Source: an uncultured Odoribacter sp. (GTDB lineage: Bacteria; Bacteroidota; Bacteroidia; Bacteroidales; Marinifilaceae). Taken from it: 64,000 nt of DNA. Shown piece after piece: positions 34,446-44,068 of the stretch (the first letter of the stretch is position 1; each line of letters starts with the position of its first letter). The stretch covers positions 1-64,000 of the forward strand of contig CALUKE010000012.1 in NCBI GenBank assembly GCA_944321165.1. The letters run 5' to 3'. A model generated the notes under the pieces. That model had not been told where the DNA came from and searched no databases. It worked only from the letters and a program-made list of their open reading frames with translations. The position numbers and the translations under genes are program-made.

Positions 34446-35769
34446 CTCAGCATCATACAGCATCATGCCCCAGTTGGAAGTAGGCATCCTCTTCGCAAAC
34501 GAAATCCGTTTCCGGCTAAACGGCCGGTTTACCTGTCTGGAAAACGGCCGATCATATAGCGGTTCCTGCCGTATCCTCCGAAATAGAGAAGGATATTGTC
34601 TAATACAGGCAGCACGACAAGAAAATGTCAGTCTACCCATAACTTTCCAAGCAGAAAATAGCGAAATCTCCGATTTCGATCTGACCGATGTCGTTATCGG
34701 CATTGATTTCCACTGGGAACGCAAGGAAAATCAGAAATTCAAGGGAGCTCTGAAAATCATAGACGAAGGGAAACACCTGACAGCCATCAACATCCTGCCC
34801 CTGGAAGAGTATCTGCTCAGTGTCATCTCTTCCGAAATGAGTGCCACCTCCTCGCTCGAGTTCCTGAAAGCCCATGCTGTAATCTCCCGAAGCTGGCTGT
34901 TGGCCCAACTTTACAAATCCAGCCATCTGACAAAAGCATATTCCTCCTGTCAGGAGAGTCCGGAGGAATACATCCGTTGGTATGACCGGGAAGATCATGC
35001 ACACTTTGATGTATGCGCCGACGATCATTGTCAGCGTTATCAGGGCATCAGCAAGGCATATACCCCCGCCGTACAAAAAGCGCTGGAAGCCACTCGCGGA
35101 GAGGTACTGACTTATGCAGGCGAAATTTGCGACGCCCGTTTTTCCAAATGCTGTGGAGGAGTCACAGAACGCTTTGAAAACACCTGGGAACCAGTCGTTC
35201 ATCCCTATCTCGACCGGGTTTACGATGCTGCGGATCCGACAGATTGCAGTGACTTGCGGGACGAACAGGCCGCCCGCCAATGGATTCTCTCCTCTCCACC
35301 GGTTTTCTGCAATACCGACGACCAAGAAATTTTATCCCAGATACTCCATGATTACGATCAGGAGACCCGACATTTCTTCCGCTGGCAAGTCCGCTATACA
35401 CGCCAGGAACTTTCCGAATTGGTCCATCGCAAACTCGGCATCGATTTCGGAGAAATACAAGAGATTCTCCCCATCGAAAGAGGAGTATCCGGCAGATTGA
35501 TACGAGTAAAAATCATCGGGACAAAAAAATCCTTGATCATCGGCAAAGAACTGCTCATTCGAAAAGCCTTTTCCGAGACACACCTGTACAGTTCGGCTTT
35601 TATCGTCGATACAAAGGGAGATGAAATCATCTTTCACGGCGCGGGTTGGGGACATGGAGTCGGGCTTTGTCAAATAGGAGCAGCCGTCATGGGAGCCCGT
35701 GGTTATGACTACCAGACCATTCTGCAACATTATTTCAAAGGATGCAAACTTGTAAAACTGTATGAATAA
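34438..35769 (+). CDS. SpoIID/LytB-family protein without signal peptide
   Basis: About 443 residues from MINSASYSIMPQL; a TTG start at 34399 is unlikely. SpoIID proteins are lytic transglycosylases or amidase enhancers acting on peptidoglycan glycan strands. The family core is present: LPLEEYLLSVISSEM with the catalytic-type Glu, then LEFLKAHAVISRSW, then CCGGVTERFENTWE, and the C-terminal GWGHGVGLCQIGAAVMG. There is no signal peptide or membrane anchor, which is odd for an enzyme that normally works outside the cytoplasm. It overlaps both neighbours by eight bases (ATGATTAA, ATGAATAA). Confidence 0.85.
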   Translation: MINSASYSIMPQLEVGILFANEIRFRLNGRFTCLENGRSYSGSCRILRNREGYCLIQAARQENVSLPITFQAENSEISDFDLTDVVIGIDFHWERKENQKFKGALKIIDEGKHLTAINILPLEEYLLSVISSEMSATSSLEFLKAHAVISRSWLLAQLYKSSHLTKAYSSCQESPEEYIRWYDREDHAHFDVCADDHCQRYQGISKAYTPAVQKALEATRGEVLTYAGEICDARFSKCCGGVTERFENTWEPVVHPYLDRVYDAADPTDCSDLRDEQAARQWILSSPPVFCNTDDQEILSQILHDYDQETRHFFRWQVRYTRQELSELVHRKLGIDFGEIQEILPIERGVSGRLIRVKIIGTKKSLIIGKELLIRKAFSETHLYSSAFIVDTKGDEIIFHGAGWGHGVGLCQIGAAVMGARGYDYQTILQHYFKGCKLVKLYE

Positions 35770-37093
35770 AGCAATAAGCAAATCCGGAGTCTCCCCCTGG
35801 AAATGGGTTCCCACGTTATATTTCGCCCAAGGTCTTCCTTACGTAGTCGTTATGACCATCGCAGTCATCATGTTTAAACGCATGGGCATGTCGAACACAG
35901 ACATTGCCCTATATACCAGCGGCCTAAACCTTCCCTGGGTCATCAAGCCCTTGTGGAGCCCTTTGGTCGATCTGCTAAAAACCAAACGGTGGTGGATCGT
36001 TGTCATGCAAATCGTCATCGGAGGAGGACTGGCAGGCATTGCCCTCACCGTTCCAGGACCTTGGGCCTTCCGCTACTGCCTGGCATTCATGTGGCTGTTA
36101 GCCTTCAGTTCCGCCACCCATGACATCGCTGCCGATGGTTTCTACATGCTGGAACTCGATGAAAAAAAACAGGCCTATTTCGTTGGTATCCGGAACACTT
36201 TTTACCGTTTTGCCGTTATTTTCGGGCAAGGCATTCTGGTCATGATTGCCGGTTGGTTAGAAGAACACTATTCCACAAAAATACCCGAAACGGAGGCTAT
36301 TCCACGAGCCTGGTCCATTACATTCTATATCCTGACAGCACTATTTACGATCCTCTTCATTTATCATCACCTTTTTTTGCCACGTCCAAAACGCGACAGC
36401 GCCACCCTGAACTCCCCACAGGCCTCCATCTCAACAGTCGTTCAAGAGTTTCTCCTTACCTTTCTCGCTTTCTTTCAAAAAAAACACATAGGCAAAGCAC
36501 TGATATTCATATTACTTTATCGTTTTGCCGAAGCCCAGTTGGTAAAAATCACCTCTCCTTTTCTATTGGATGACATCGAAAGCGGAGGCCTGGCTCTTTC
36601 AACCACAGAAGTCGGCTTCATTTACGGCACCATCGGCGTCATTGCCCTGACGGTCGGCGGTATCTTCGGCGGTATCGCCATCGCCCGCAAAGGCCTGCGA
36701 TCCTATCTGTGGACGATGACCTTCGCCTTGAACCTGCCCAATATCGTCTATCTATACCTGGCATTCGCACGCCCGGAAAACATATCGCTTATCTCCGGAT
36801 GCGTCGCCCTCGAACAGTTCGGATATGGCTTCGGATTCACCTCATTGACCTATTTTATGATGCTGTTCAGTCACGGGAAACATCAAACCGCCCACTACGC
36901 CCTTTGCACCGGTTTCATGGCATTGGGATTGATGTTGCCGGGCATGGCATCCGGATGGATCGAAGAAGCCATCGGCTATCGCTATTTTTTCGTCTGGATC
37001 ATGCTCTGTACCCTGCCAAGCTTCTGGGCAACCGGTCTGATCCGAACGATCTTACCGGCAAATTCCGACGTTCAGGTCCCTGCCAAAGAGTAA
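35762..37093 (+). CDS. AmpG-like MFS transporter
   Basis: 443 residues with about twelve membrane segments. The N-terminus WVPTLYFAQGLPYVVV and FSSATHDIAADGFYM match AmpG-type permeases, which import anhydro-muropeptides for cell-wall recycling. It overlaps the SpoIID-like gene by eight bases. The context of SpoIID here, LD-carboxypeptidase at 39630, and MurF/Ddl makes a muropeptide or cell-wall sugar the leading substrate, though this is inferred. Confidence 0.83.
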   Translation: MNKAISKSGVSPWKWVPTLYFAQGLPYVVVMTIAVIMFKRMGMSNTDIALYTSGLNLPWVIKPLWSPLVDLLKTKRWWIVVMQIVIGGGLAGIALTVPGPWAFRYCLAFMWLLAFSSATHDIAADGFYMLELDEKKQAYFVGIRNTFYRFAVIFGQGILVMIAGWLEEHYSTKIPETEAIPRAWSITFYILTALFTILFIYHHLFLPRPKRDSATLNSPQASISTVVQEFLLTFLAFFQKKHIGKALIFILLYRFAEAQLVKITSPFLLDDIESGGLALSTTEVGFIYGTIGVIALTVGGIFGGIAIARKGLRSYLWTMTFALNLPNIVYLYLAFARPENISLISGCVALEQFGYGFGFTSLTYFMMLFSHGKHQTAHYALCTGFMALGLMLPGMASGWIEEAIGYRYFFVWIMLCTLPSFWATGLIRTILPANSDVQVPAKE

Positions 37094-37378
37094 TCTTCGT
37101 TTTTTATCCTTGTTTACGCATTTTTTTGAAAAAAAAATCAGAATTCTGAAACTCTTCTTCCCGGTATGCGTATAATCCCATGATTTAGCACACACCACGG
37201 GGAGAGGAAGTTTATAAAACAAGCTGATTTCCGAGGAAGTTCTTAAAAATGATGAACGGTAAACTACGGGATTACACCACGCACACACCACACAGACGCA
37301 CATATAATAGTTTCTTTTCAACCATCCCTACCGCTTTGAATTTTAAGAAACCCCAGAAATGTCTCCCTAAAAAACACA
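37094..37378. other. Intergenic stretch, nothing recognised
   Basis: About 285 bases between the AmpG-like gene and the metG terminator. A 270-base open frame overlaps it on the minus strand but begins in a CAC/GTG-rich low-complexity patch and shows no family features. No promoter, RNA gene or repeat stands out. Confidence 0.5.
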
Positions 37379-37416
37379 GAGACTGCCTCGCATTACTTTG
37401 AGGCAGTCTCTTGTTT
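37379..37416. terminator. Bidirectional terminator downstream of metG
   Basis: GAGACTGCCTC (37379-37389) and GAGGCAGTCTC (37400-37410) form a perfect 11-bp stem with T-rich tracts on both strands. It ends metG on the minus strand and can stop transcripts from the AmpG-like gene. Confidence 0.85.
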
Positions 37417-37433
37417 TAAATTATTAATGTCTT

Positions 37434-39464
37434 TCAACGGATTTCAGAACCGTTCTTCACCTCTTTGTCTGGACGAACAAAAGCCAAAGAACCATCTGCA
37501 TTTTCCGCCATCAGAATCATTCCCTGAGACTCGATTCCTTTCAACAGCTTCGGTTCCAAGTTAACGAGGATACTTACCTGCTGGCCTATCACCTCCTCCG
37601 GTGTATAATATTCGGCGATACCAGAAACAACCGTTCGAGTATCAATTCCCGTATCAATCGTCAGTTTCAACAGTTTTTTGGTCTTGGCCACCTTCTCTGC
37701 CGCAATGATTTTCCCTGCCCGAATATCCAATTTGGCAAAATCGTCGAAAGAAACATTCTCTTTGGCCGGAGCCACCTGAGCATTGGCTATTTCATTCGCC
37801 TTCTTGGTTGCCAACAATTTGTCGATCTGACGCTGAATCTGATCATCCTCGATCTTTTCAAACAGCAATCCCGGTTCATTCAGACGATGTCCTGCCGGTA
37901 TCACATCATCTCCCATCCGGTTCCAGGCAATCGGTTCTATCTGCAGGAAATTCCGCAATTTCACAGCACTGAACGGCAGGAAAGGTTCCGTCAGCGTAGA
38001 CAAATCCCCGGCAATCTGCAAACAGATATTCAGAATCGTCTTCACACGGTTCTCATCTGTTTTATAACATTTCCAAGGTTCTGTATCCGCCAGATATTTG
38101 TTTCCCAAACGGGCCAGATTCATACACTCCTTCAAAGCTTCCCGGAAATGGAAATTATCCAGATTCTTTTCCACCCGTTCCACAATCCCCGGTATTTCAG
38201 CCAGCACATCCCGATCATAAGAAGTCAACTCTCCCCGTTCAGGTACCACACCGCCGAAATACTTCTGCGTCAATACCAGTGTCCGGTTGATGAAATTCCC
38301 GTAAATTGCCACCAACTCACTATTGTTACGAGCCTGAAAATCTTTCCAGGTAAAATCATTGTCTTTGGTTTCCGGAGCATTTGCGGTCAACACATACCGC
38401 AAAACATCCTGTTTCCCTTCAAAATCACGCAAATATTCATGTAACCAGACAGCCCAGTTCCGGGAGGTGGAAATCTTATCACCTTCCAGGTTCAGAAACT
38501 CATTGGCCGGAACGTTGTCCGGCAAGATATAACTTCCCTCCGCCTTCAACATTGCGGGGAAAATAATGCAATGGAATACGATATTGTCCTTCCCGATGAA
38601 GTGAATCATCCGCGTTTCCGGGTCTTTCCAATATTTTTCCCAATCCGGTGTCAGATCTTTCGTAGCAGAAATGTAACCGATCGGAGCATCAAACCATACA
38701 TAAAGCACTTTTCCCTGAGCATCGTCCAAAGGCACCGGTACCCCCCAGTCCAGATCGCGGGTAACGGCCCGTGGCTGCAACCCATTATCCAACCAAGACT
38801 TACATTGCCCATACACATTGCTCTTCCATTCCTTATGTTCTTCCAGGATCCACTCTTTCAACCAATTTTCATATTGATCCAGAGGCAAATACCAATGTTT
38901 CGTTTCTCTCAGTTCCGGCTTATTCCCGGTAATCGCCGATACCGGATTGATCAGGTCCGTGGCATTCAGACTCGTTCCGCAAGCCTCGCACTGATCGCCA
39001 TAAGCCCGTTCATTCCCGCAATGAGGACACTTCCCGACAATGTAGCGGTCGGCTAAAAACTGTCCCGCTTTTTCATCGTAAAACTGCATAGACGTCCGCT
39101 CGATGAATTTTCCTTCATCATACAATTTCTTAAAAAAAGCCGACGACAACTCATGATGTGTTTTCGAACTGGTACGAGAATAAATATCAAAAGAGATGCC
39201 GAATTCTTCAAAAGAATCTTTGATGATCTTATGATAACGGTCTACGATATCCTGCGGAGTCACCCCTTCTTTTTGCGCCTTGATCGTAATGGGCACACCA
39301 TGCTCATCCGATCCTCCGATAAATACTACTTCTTCCCCTTTTTGCCGCAAATAGCGAACATAAATATCAGCCGGTACGTACACCCCTGCCAGATGGCCGA
39401 TGTGAACAGGCCCGTTAGCATACGGTAATGCTGTTGTGATCAGATTTCTCTTGAACTTAGCCAT
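37434..39464 (-). CDS. metG: Methionyl-tRNA synthetase
   Basis: 676 residues. The class I HIGH motif appears as [13 protein letters not shown], and the KMSKS loop is the variant [10 protein letters not shown]. The zinc knuckle is [20 protein letters not shown]-terminal Trbp111-type tRNA-binding domain ([20 protein letters not shown]) completes the long form. Charges tRNA-Met in the cytoplasm. The -7 box is at 39510-39517. Confidence 0.97.
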   Translation of the reverse strand: MAKFKRNLITTALPYANGPVHIGHLAGVYVPADIYVRYLRQKGEEVVFIGGSDEHGVPITIKAQKEGVTPQDIVDRYHKIIKDSFEEFGISFDIYSRTSSKTHHELSSAFFKKLYDEGKFIERTSMQFYDEKAGQFLADRYIVGKCPHCGNERAYGDQCEACGTSLNATDLINPVSAITGNKPELRETKHWYLPLDQYENWLKEWILEEHKEWKSNVYGQCKSWLDNGLQPRAVTRDLDWGVPVPLDDAQGKVLYVWFDAPIGYISATKDLTPDWEKYWKDPETRMIHFIGKDNIVFHCIIFPAMLKAEGSYILPDNVPANEFLNLEGDKISTSRNWAVWLHEYLRDFEGKQDVLRYVLTANAPETKDNDFTWKDFQARNNSELVAIYGNFINRTLVLTQKYFGGVVPERGELTSYDRDVLAEIPGIVERVEKNLDNFHFREALKECMNLARLGNKYLADTEPWKCYKTDENRVKTILNICLQIAGDLSTLTEPFLPFSAVKLRNFLQIEPIAWNRMGDDVIPAGHRLNEPGLLFEKIEDDQIQRQIDKLLATKKANEIANAQVAPAKENVSFDDFAKLDIRAGKIIAAEKVAKTKKLLKLTIDTGIDTRTVVSGIAEYYTPEEVIGQQVSILVNLEPKLLKGIESQGMILMAENADGSLAFVRPDKEVKNGSEIR

Positions 39465-39509
39465 ATCTCTTTTTGTTATGTCGATTTCAAAATCTTAAAT
39501 TCCAAGATG

Positions 39510-39517
39510 CAAAGGTA
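39510..39517 (-). promoter_or_regulatory. metG promoter -7 box
   Basis: TACCTTTG on the minus strand fits TAnnTTTG, about 46 bases ahead of the metG start. The upstream -33 region is occupied by the period-7 repeat at 39524-39555. Confidence 0.55.
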
Positions 39518-39523
39518 AGAAAT

Positions 39524-39555
39524 AATTGAAAATTGAAAATTGAAAATTGAAAATT
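39524..39555. repeat. Period-7 AT-rich tandem repeat
   Basis: Four tandem ATTGAAA units plus partial units (32 bases) lie between the divergent metG and ldcA genes, directly upstream of the metG -7 box. Slippage here could alter promoter spacing. Confidence 0.8.
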
Positions 39556-39629
39556 ACTTATCTTCGCAATCGAAAAGCCTGGCATTTTCCAGACTTTCAC
39601 TTTAATTGATTTCAATTTTTACACAGCCT

Positions 39630-40526
39630 ATGTTCAGACCACCCTATCTCCAAGCCGGTGACCAGGTTGCCTTAGTTTCTCCTGCAGGCAGCGTCGACCC
39701 AAGCTACATCCATTATGCCATGGATCTACTGCGTTCCTGGGACCTGAAGCCCATTGTCGGTCCGAATGCCACTGCGGCATACGGTTACTTTGCGGGAAAA
39801 GACGAACAACGCCTCCAAGACATGCAATGGGCCCTCGATGATGAAGACATCCGGGCCATTTTCTGTACCCGAGGCGGTTACGGAAGCATGCGGATCGTGG
39901 AAAAGTTGGACTACTCGCTTTTTCAAGGCTCCCCCAAATGGCTGGTCGGTTTCAGCGATATCACCGTATTCCATTCCAAACTGAACACCTTGGGAATCGA
40001 AAGCATGCACGCAGCCATGCCGAAAAGTTTCCGCACCACCCATCCGGAGGCCATACGCCGTTTAAAAGAATTTTTGTTCGGGCAGATTTCTTCTTACGAA
40101 CTGCCCCCGCATCCATTCAACCGGGAAGGTGTCGTCCAGGCAGAACTGACCGGTGGCAATCTGACTCTGTTACACTGTCTGCGTTCTTCCGTACTGGAAT
40201 GTAAACATCAGAGCTCCATTCTTTTTATGGAAGATGTCGGAGAAAATCTATATGCCATCGACCGCATGTTGCAGAGTATGAAACTGACCGATAAATTCTT
40301 CAAACTACAAGGCTTGATCGTCGGAGAATTTTCCGAGATGAAAGGCCTTAATTTCGGGAAGGATGCGTATGAAATCATACAGGAAATATTCTCCGACTAT
40401 GCCTATCCGATCTGTTTCGGCTTTCCGGCAGGCCATGGAGAGAATAACTACCCGCTGATCATCGGTTCCACCATCGAAATGGAGATCAGCTCTTCCGGAA
40501 CCGTTATCCATTTTCAAAATGATTAA
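39630..40526 (+). CDS. ldcA: LD-carboxypeptidase, S66 family
   Basis: About 298 residues from MFRPPYLQAGDQVALV; a start at 39606 is less likely. The S66 catalytic set is visible: nucleophile Ser in TRGGYGSMRIVEKL, Glu in LFMEDVGENLYAIDRM, and His in FPAGHGENNYPL. It removes D-Ala from tetrapeptides in the cytoplasm during murein recycling. Its last eight bases (ATGATTAA) contain the possible gldH start. Confidence 0.93.
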   Translation: MFRPPYLQAGDQVALVSPAGSVDPSYIHYAMDLLRSWDLKPIVGPNATAAYGYFAGKDEQRLQDMQWALDDEDIRAIFCTRGGYGSMRIVEKLDYSLFQGSPKWLVGFSDITVFHSKLNTLGIESMHAAMPKSFRTTHPEAIRRLKEFLFGQISSYELPPHPFNREGVVQAELTGGNLTLLHCLRSSVLECKHQSSILFMEDVGENLYAIDRMLQSMKLTDKFFKLQGLIVGEFSEMKGLNFGKDAYEIIQEIFSDYAYPICFGFPAGHGENNYPLIIGSTIEMEISSSGTVIHFQND

Positions 40527-40983
40527 CCGTTCCGAGATGAAAAAATACCTGATTCCTTTTTTTATTCTCAGCTTGGGAGCCTGTCAACAGGGAATTGTTT
40601 TCGAGAAATACGAAAGCCTGCCGGAGGAGGTTTGGTACAAATACCATGCCGTTGAATTTCTCGTTCCCATTCCGGATAGCGGACAATACCGGGTAAGCCT
40701 CTGTCTGCGACATACCACCGATTACGAAATGACCGATCTGTGGTGTATGGTTTCTACCCGCAGTCACGCCACCACCCAATTGGCCGATACCGTGGATCTG
40801 AAAATTACGGAAACGGACGGACGCTGGATCGGAACAGGTGGACGCATCAAAACTTTGGAACAGGCAATCAATCTGAATCCGGTCAATTTACCGAAAGGAA
40901 ACGTTATTTTCCGGATCGAGCCGGGCATGCCCCTCGAAGAAATCAACGGCGTGAAAGACATCGGTATAAAAATTGAAAAATAA
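40519..40983 (+). CDS. gldH: Gliding-type lipoprotein GldH
   Basis: 154 residues with a lipoprotein signal (FILSLGAC). The start may be the overlapping ATG at 40519 or MKKYLIPF at 40537. The body (VEFLVPIPDSGQYRVSLCLRHTTDY and DLWCMVS) matches GldH. GldH is needed for gliding in Flavobacterium; many non-gliding gut Bacteroidales also keep it, where its role is unclear. No other gld genes are in the window. Confidence 0.86.
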   Translation: MINRSEMKKYLIPFFILSLGACQQGIVFEKYESLPEEVWYKYHAVEFLVPIPDSGQYRVSLCLRHTTDYEMTDLWCMVSTRSHATTQLADTVDLKITETDGRWIGTGGRIKTLEQAINLNPVNLPKGNVIFRIEPGMPLEEINGVKDIGIKIEK

Positions 40984-41003
40984 ACATGAATTTCTAACAC
41001 ACC

Positions 41004-41753
41004 ATGGCAAAAAAGAAACTGGCACGATTTGCAGAAATGGAGATACTCCCCAACGTTTTTCAACCCCAACACAAAGAGGTTTTCCGTACGGATTACCAAT
41101 TAAAAGGGAAATGGCATCAGGAGGTATTCCACAACGATCACCCCATTCTACTGGAAATCGGATGTGGCAAAGGAGAATATACCGTCGGTCTGGGCAAGCT
41201 CTATCCGGAAAAAAACTTTATCGGACTGGACATTAAGGGAGCCCGTATGTGGAAAGGTGCCAAAACAGCCATCGAAGAAGGACTGCAAAACGTCGCATTT
41301 CTCCGTATGTATGCAGAAATGCTTGAATCGGCTTTTGCTCCGGGCGAAATCTCCGAGCTATGGATCACTTTTCCCGACCCACAAATGGCCAAAGCCAGGA
41401 AACGACTTACAGGCAGCCGTTTTCTGAATCTCTACCGAAAAATTCTGAGTCCGAACGCCGTGATTCATTTGAAAACAGACAGTCCGTTTTTATATGCCTA
41501 CACCACGGAAATCATCCGCCACAACCAGTTACCGGTCGACCTACAGACAGAAGACTTGTACGGCTGCGGCTGGGATGACAAAATACTAAGTATCAAAACA
41601 TTCTATGAGAAGCAGTGGTTATCGAGAGGCAAAACCATCAAATACATCCGTTTTTCCTTGGGAACAAACGATCTTTTATCCGAACCCGACATAGAAATAG
41701 AAAAAGACGATTATCACAGTGAAGCCCGTTTTATGAATCTTCTTGAGCAATAA
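41004..41753 (+). CDS. trmB: tRNA (guanine-N7)-methyltransferase
   Basis: 249 residues. The SAM motif LEIGCGKGEYTVGL, then NFIGLDIKGARMWKGAK, and the TrmB signature WITFPDPQMAKARKRLTGSRFL are all present. Forms m7G46 in the variable loop of tRNAs. It lies 20 bases after gldH and 11 bases before mnmA, so a gldH-trmB-mnmA run is likely. Confidence 0.95.
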   Translation: MAKKKLARFAEMEILPNVFQPQHKEVFRTDYQLKGKWHQEVFHNDHPILLEIGCGKGEYTVGLGKLYPEKNFIGLDIKGARMWKGAKTAIEEGLQNVAFLRMYAEMLESAFAPGEISELWITFPDPQMAKARKRLTGSRFLNLYRKILSPNAVIHLKTDSPFLYAYTTEIIRHNQLPVDLQTEDLYGCGWDDKILSIKTFYEKQWLSRGKTIKYIRFSLGTNDLLSEPDIEIEKDDYHSEARFMNLLEQ

Positions 41754-41764
41754 AAACACAGCGC

Positions 41765-42850
41765 ATGAAAAAGAAAAAAGTATTGATCGCCATGAGCGGA
41801 GGAATCGACAGTACGGTTGCCGCCATGCTGTTATTGGAACAAGGATATGAACTGGTCGGTGTCACTTACCGCACCTTCGACCAGATCTCCCGGGCTTGCC
41901 TGGAAAAAGAAAAAGGATGCTGCAGCGTAGACTCTCTGTTCGAAGCCAAGCGGATGGCTCAGGAACTGGGATTTCCCCATCATATTCTGGACATCCGGGA
42001 AGAATTCAAGTCGACCGTCATCGCCAATTTCATCGGGGAATATCTGCGAGGCCGGACTCCGAATCCTTGCGTAATATGCAATTCCGTCATCAAATGGGGG
42101 AAACTGATGCAAACAGCGGACGAAATGGGATGCGACTACATCGCCACCGGCCACTATGCCCGCATCGGTCACCAAACAGAACGCTGGTATTTACGCAAAG
42201 GAGTAGACACCACCAAAGACCAGACCTATTTTCTTTGGACACTGAATCAGGAAAATCTGTCCCGTACGATATTTCCATTGGGAGAACTCACCAAGCCGCA
42301 AGTACGGAAAATTGCGTTCGACCACGGCTATGAAAAACTCTCACAAAAAGGGGAGAGTCAGGAGATCTGTTTCATTCCCGACAACGATTACCGCTCTTTT
42401 CTGGCTGAACAGGTCGAAAACTACGCAGAAAAATACGGACCCGGTATTTTCGTAAATACCCGGGGAGAGAAATTAGGAGAACACAAAGGCTTCCCCAATT
42501 ATACCATCGGACAGCGCAAAGGCTTAGGCATCGCTTTGGGACAACCGATGTTTGTGGTCGCCATTCATCCGGAGAGCAATACAGTCGTATTGGGGACCAA
42601 AGAGGAACTGCAGGGAAAAACATGTTACATCAGCCGACTCAACTGGATGAAATACGATCAGATAGCCGACGGATTCGAAATTACAGCCAAAATCCGCTAC
42701 CGGAACGAAGGCGGGAAAGCTCTTTTATATCCGGAAGGAGAACGCATCAGAATGGTTTTCCAGGATCCGATGGATTCCATCACCCCCGGACAAAGCGCCG
42801 TCTTCTATGAAGGCGACGATGTAGTAGGCGGTGGCATCATTGAAAGCTAA
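41765..42850 (+). CDS. mnmA: tRNA-specific 2-thiouridylase
   Basis: 361 residues. The PP-loop AMSGGIDSTVAAML, the first catalytic cysteine segment TPNPCVICNSVIKWG, the second ESQEICFIPD and the GQRKGLGIA loop are all intact. It makes s2U34 in tRNA-Glu, -Gln and -Lys, using sulfur relayed from a cysteine desulfurase. Contains an extra CLEKEKGCCSVDS insertion near the N-terminus, typical of one of the MnmA paralogues seen in Bacteroidetes. Confidence 0.93.
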   Translation: MKKKKVLIAMSGGIDSTVAAMLLLEQGYELVGVTYRTFDQISRACLEKEKGCCSVDSLFEAKRMAQELGFPHHILDIREEFKSTVIANFIGEYLRGRTPNPCVICNSVIKWGKLMQTADEMGCDYIATGHYARIGHQTERWYLRKGVDTTKDQTYFLWTLNQENLSRTIFPLGELTKPQVRKIAFDHGYEKLSQKGESQEICFIPDNDYRSFLAEQVENYAEKYGPGIFVNTRGEKLGEHKGFPNYTIGQRKGLGIALGQPMFVVAIHPESNTVVLGTKEELQGKTCYISRLNWMKYDQIADGFEITAKIRYRNEGGKALLYPEGERIRMVFQDPMDSITPGQSAVFYEGDDVVGGGIIES

Positions 42851-42876
42851 ACTGAACCGGCCTACCGATTCAGTTT
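42849..42876. terminator. Convergent terminator between mnmA and ddl
   Basis: AAACTGAA (42849-42856) pairs with TTCAGTTT (42869-42876), followed on the plus strand by GTCTTCT. The stem lies partly within the last codons of ddl. Confidence 0.55.
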
Positions 42877-43839
42877 GTCTTCTATGATCTCCGTAAGCAC
42901 ATCCCGTAAACGGATTCCCATTACCTTCACCATTTTAGGTACGAAACTATTGGCAGTCATTCCGGGAGTGGTATTTACCTCCAGCATAATCACCTCTTCC
43001 CCCCGGACAAAACCGTCGATGCGGATAATTCCGTCACAACGGAGGACATCGTACACGACAGACGCCATTTCCTGGATCCGATCTGTAATTTCCTCCGAGA
43101 AACGTCCCGGAATGATCTCCTCCGACATTTTTGCGTCGTATTTCGCCTCATAATCGAAAAACTCCTTCTTCGGGATAACTTCCGCTACCGGCATAATCAC
43201 TTTTTTATCACCGACTTTATACAATCCACATGTAAACTCCGTTCCGTCAATAAAACTTTCCACCAGGATCTCTTTGCACTTACCGAATGCCGTTTCAATT
43301 GCCGTTTCAAAATCCTCCGCCGATTTTACCTTGGAAACTCCGAAACTGGATCCCTCTGCATTGGGCTTCACGAAACAGGGCAATCCCACAGCCTTCAATA
43401 CCGCCTCTTTATCGAATGCCTTTCCCCGTGTCAACAGGATCGGCTGGGTAGTTTTAATGCCAAAGTTGCTAAGATAATTGGTACAGGTATATTTATCAAA
43501 CGTCATGGCTTCTACCAGAGTACTACAAGTAGAATAAGGTACCCCCATCATATCCAGATACCCCTGCAACATACCGTTCTCTCCCGGATTTCCATGAATC
43601 GTAATATAAGCAAAATCAAAAATGATTTTCTCTCCGGCCCGGACAAAAGAAAAGTCATTCTTATCGACTGGCCATTTCTGATCGCCAATCTCTACCATCC
43701 ATTCTCTTCCCCTCAAAATCATCAAATATTTATTGTATTTCTCTTCGTCTATCTCTGAAAAAATATGGTTCCCGGATTTTATGGATACTTCATATTCCGA
43801 AGAGTTGCCACCTGCGATCACTACAATGTTTTTCTTCAT
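42862..43839 (-). CDS. ddl: D-alanine--D-alanine ligase
   Basis: About 325 residues from MKKNIVVIAGGNSSEYEVS (43839). The open frame extends 35 codons upstream without family features. ATP-grasp motifs are present: LPCFVKPNAEGSSFGVSKV, ILVESFIDGTEFTCGLY and the metal-binding VIMLEVNTTPGMT. It makes the D-Ala-D-Ala dipeptide that the MurF half of the 26655-29147 fusion attaches. Confidence 0.95.
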   Translation of the reverse strand: MKKNIVVIAGGNSSEYEVSIKSGNHIFSEIDEEKYNKYLMILRGREWMVEIGDQKWPVDKNDFSFVRAGEKIIFDFAYITIHGNPGENGMLQGYLDMMGVPYSTCSTLVEAMTFDKYTCTNYLSNFGIKTTQPILLTRGKAFDKEAVLKAVGLPCFVKPNAEGSSFGVSKVKSAEDFETAIETAFGKCKEILVESFIDGTEFTCGLYKVGDKKVIMPVAEVIPKKEFFDYEAKYDAKMSEEIIPGRFSEEITDRIQEMASVVYDVLRCDGIIRIDGFVRGEEVIMLEVNTTPGMTANSFVPKMVKVMGIRLRDVLTEIIEDKLNR

Positions 43840-44013
43840 GTTCCTAAAATTAACATTTACTAAAAAGTTCTTTACGATCGTCGCAAAATTAACTCTCAAA
43901 TTCAAAAACCTTTCTATCCGTCCGCATAAATTTTTACCGGTCAATCATTTTTCTTACCCGGCATAAAGTTCGGATTCCCGTTTTCTCGCTGAATATCCAT
44001 AAAAATTTATTAT

Positions 44014-44021
44014 TACTTTTG
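44014..44021 (+). promoter_or_regulatory. MATE gene promoter -7 box
   Basis: TACTTTTG matches TAnnTTTG, 47 bases before the start at 44069. Confidence 0.5.
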
Positions 44022-44068
44022 TCCACCAATTCACAAAGCTATACATTCGAAAACCGACTTCTATTATA

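Noticed and set aside
37052-37321. Cysteine-rich 89-codon minus-strand frame after the AmpG-like gene
   Set aside because: It arises partly from low-complexity CAC repeats and overlaps the end of the transporter gene.
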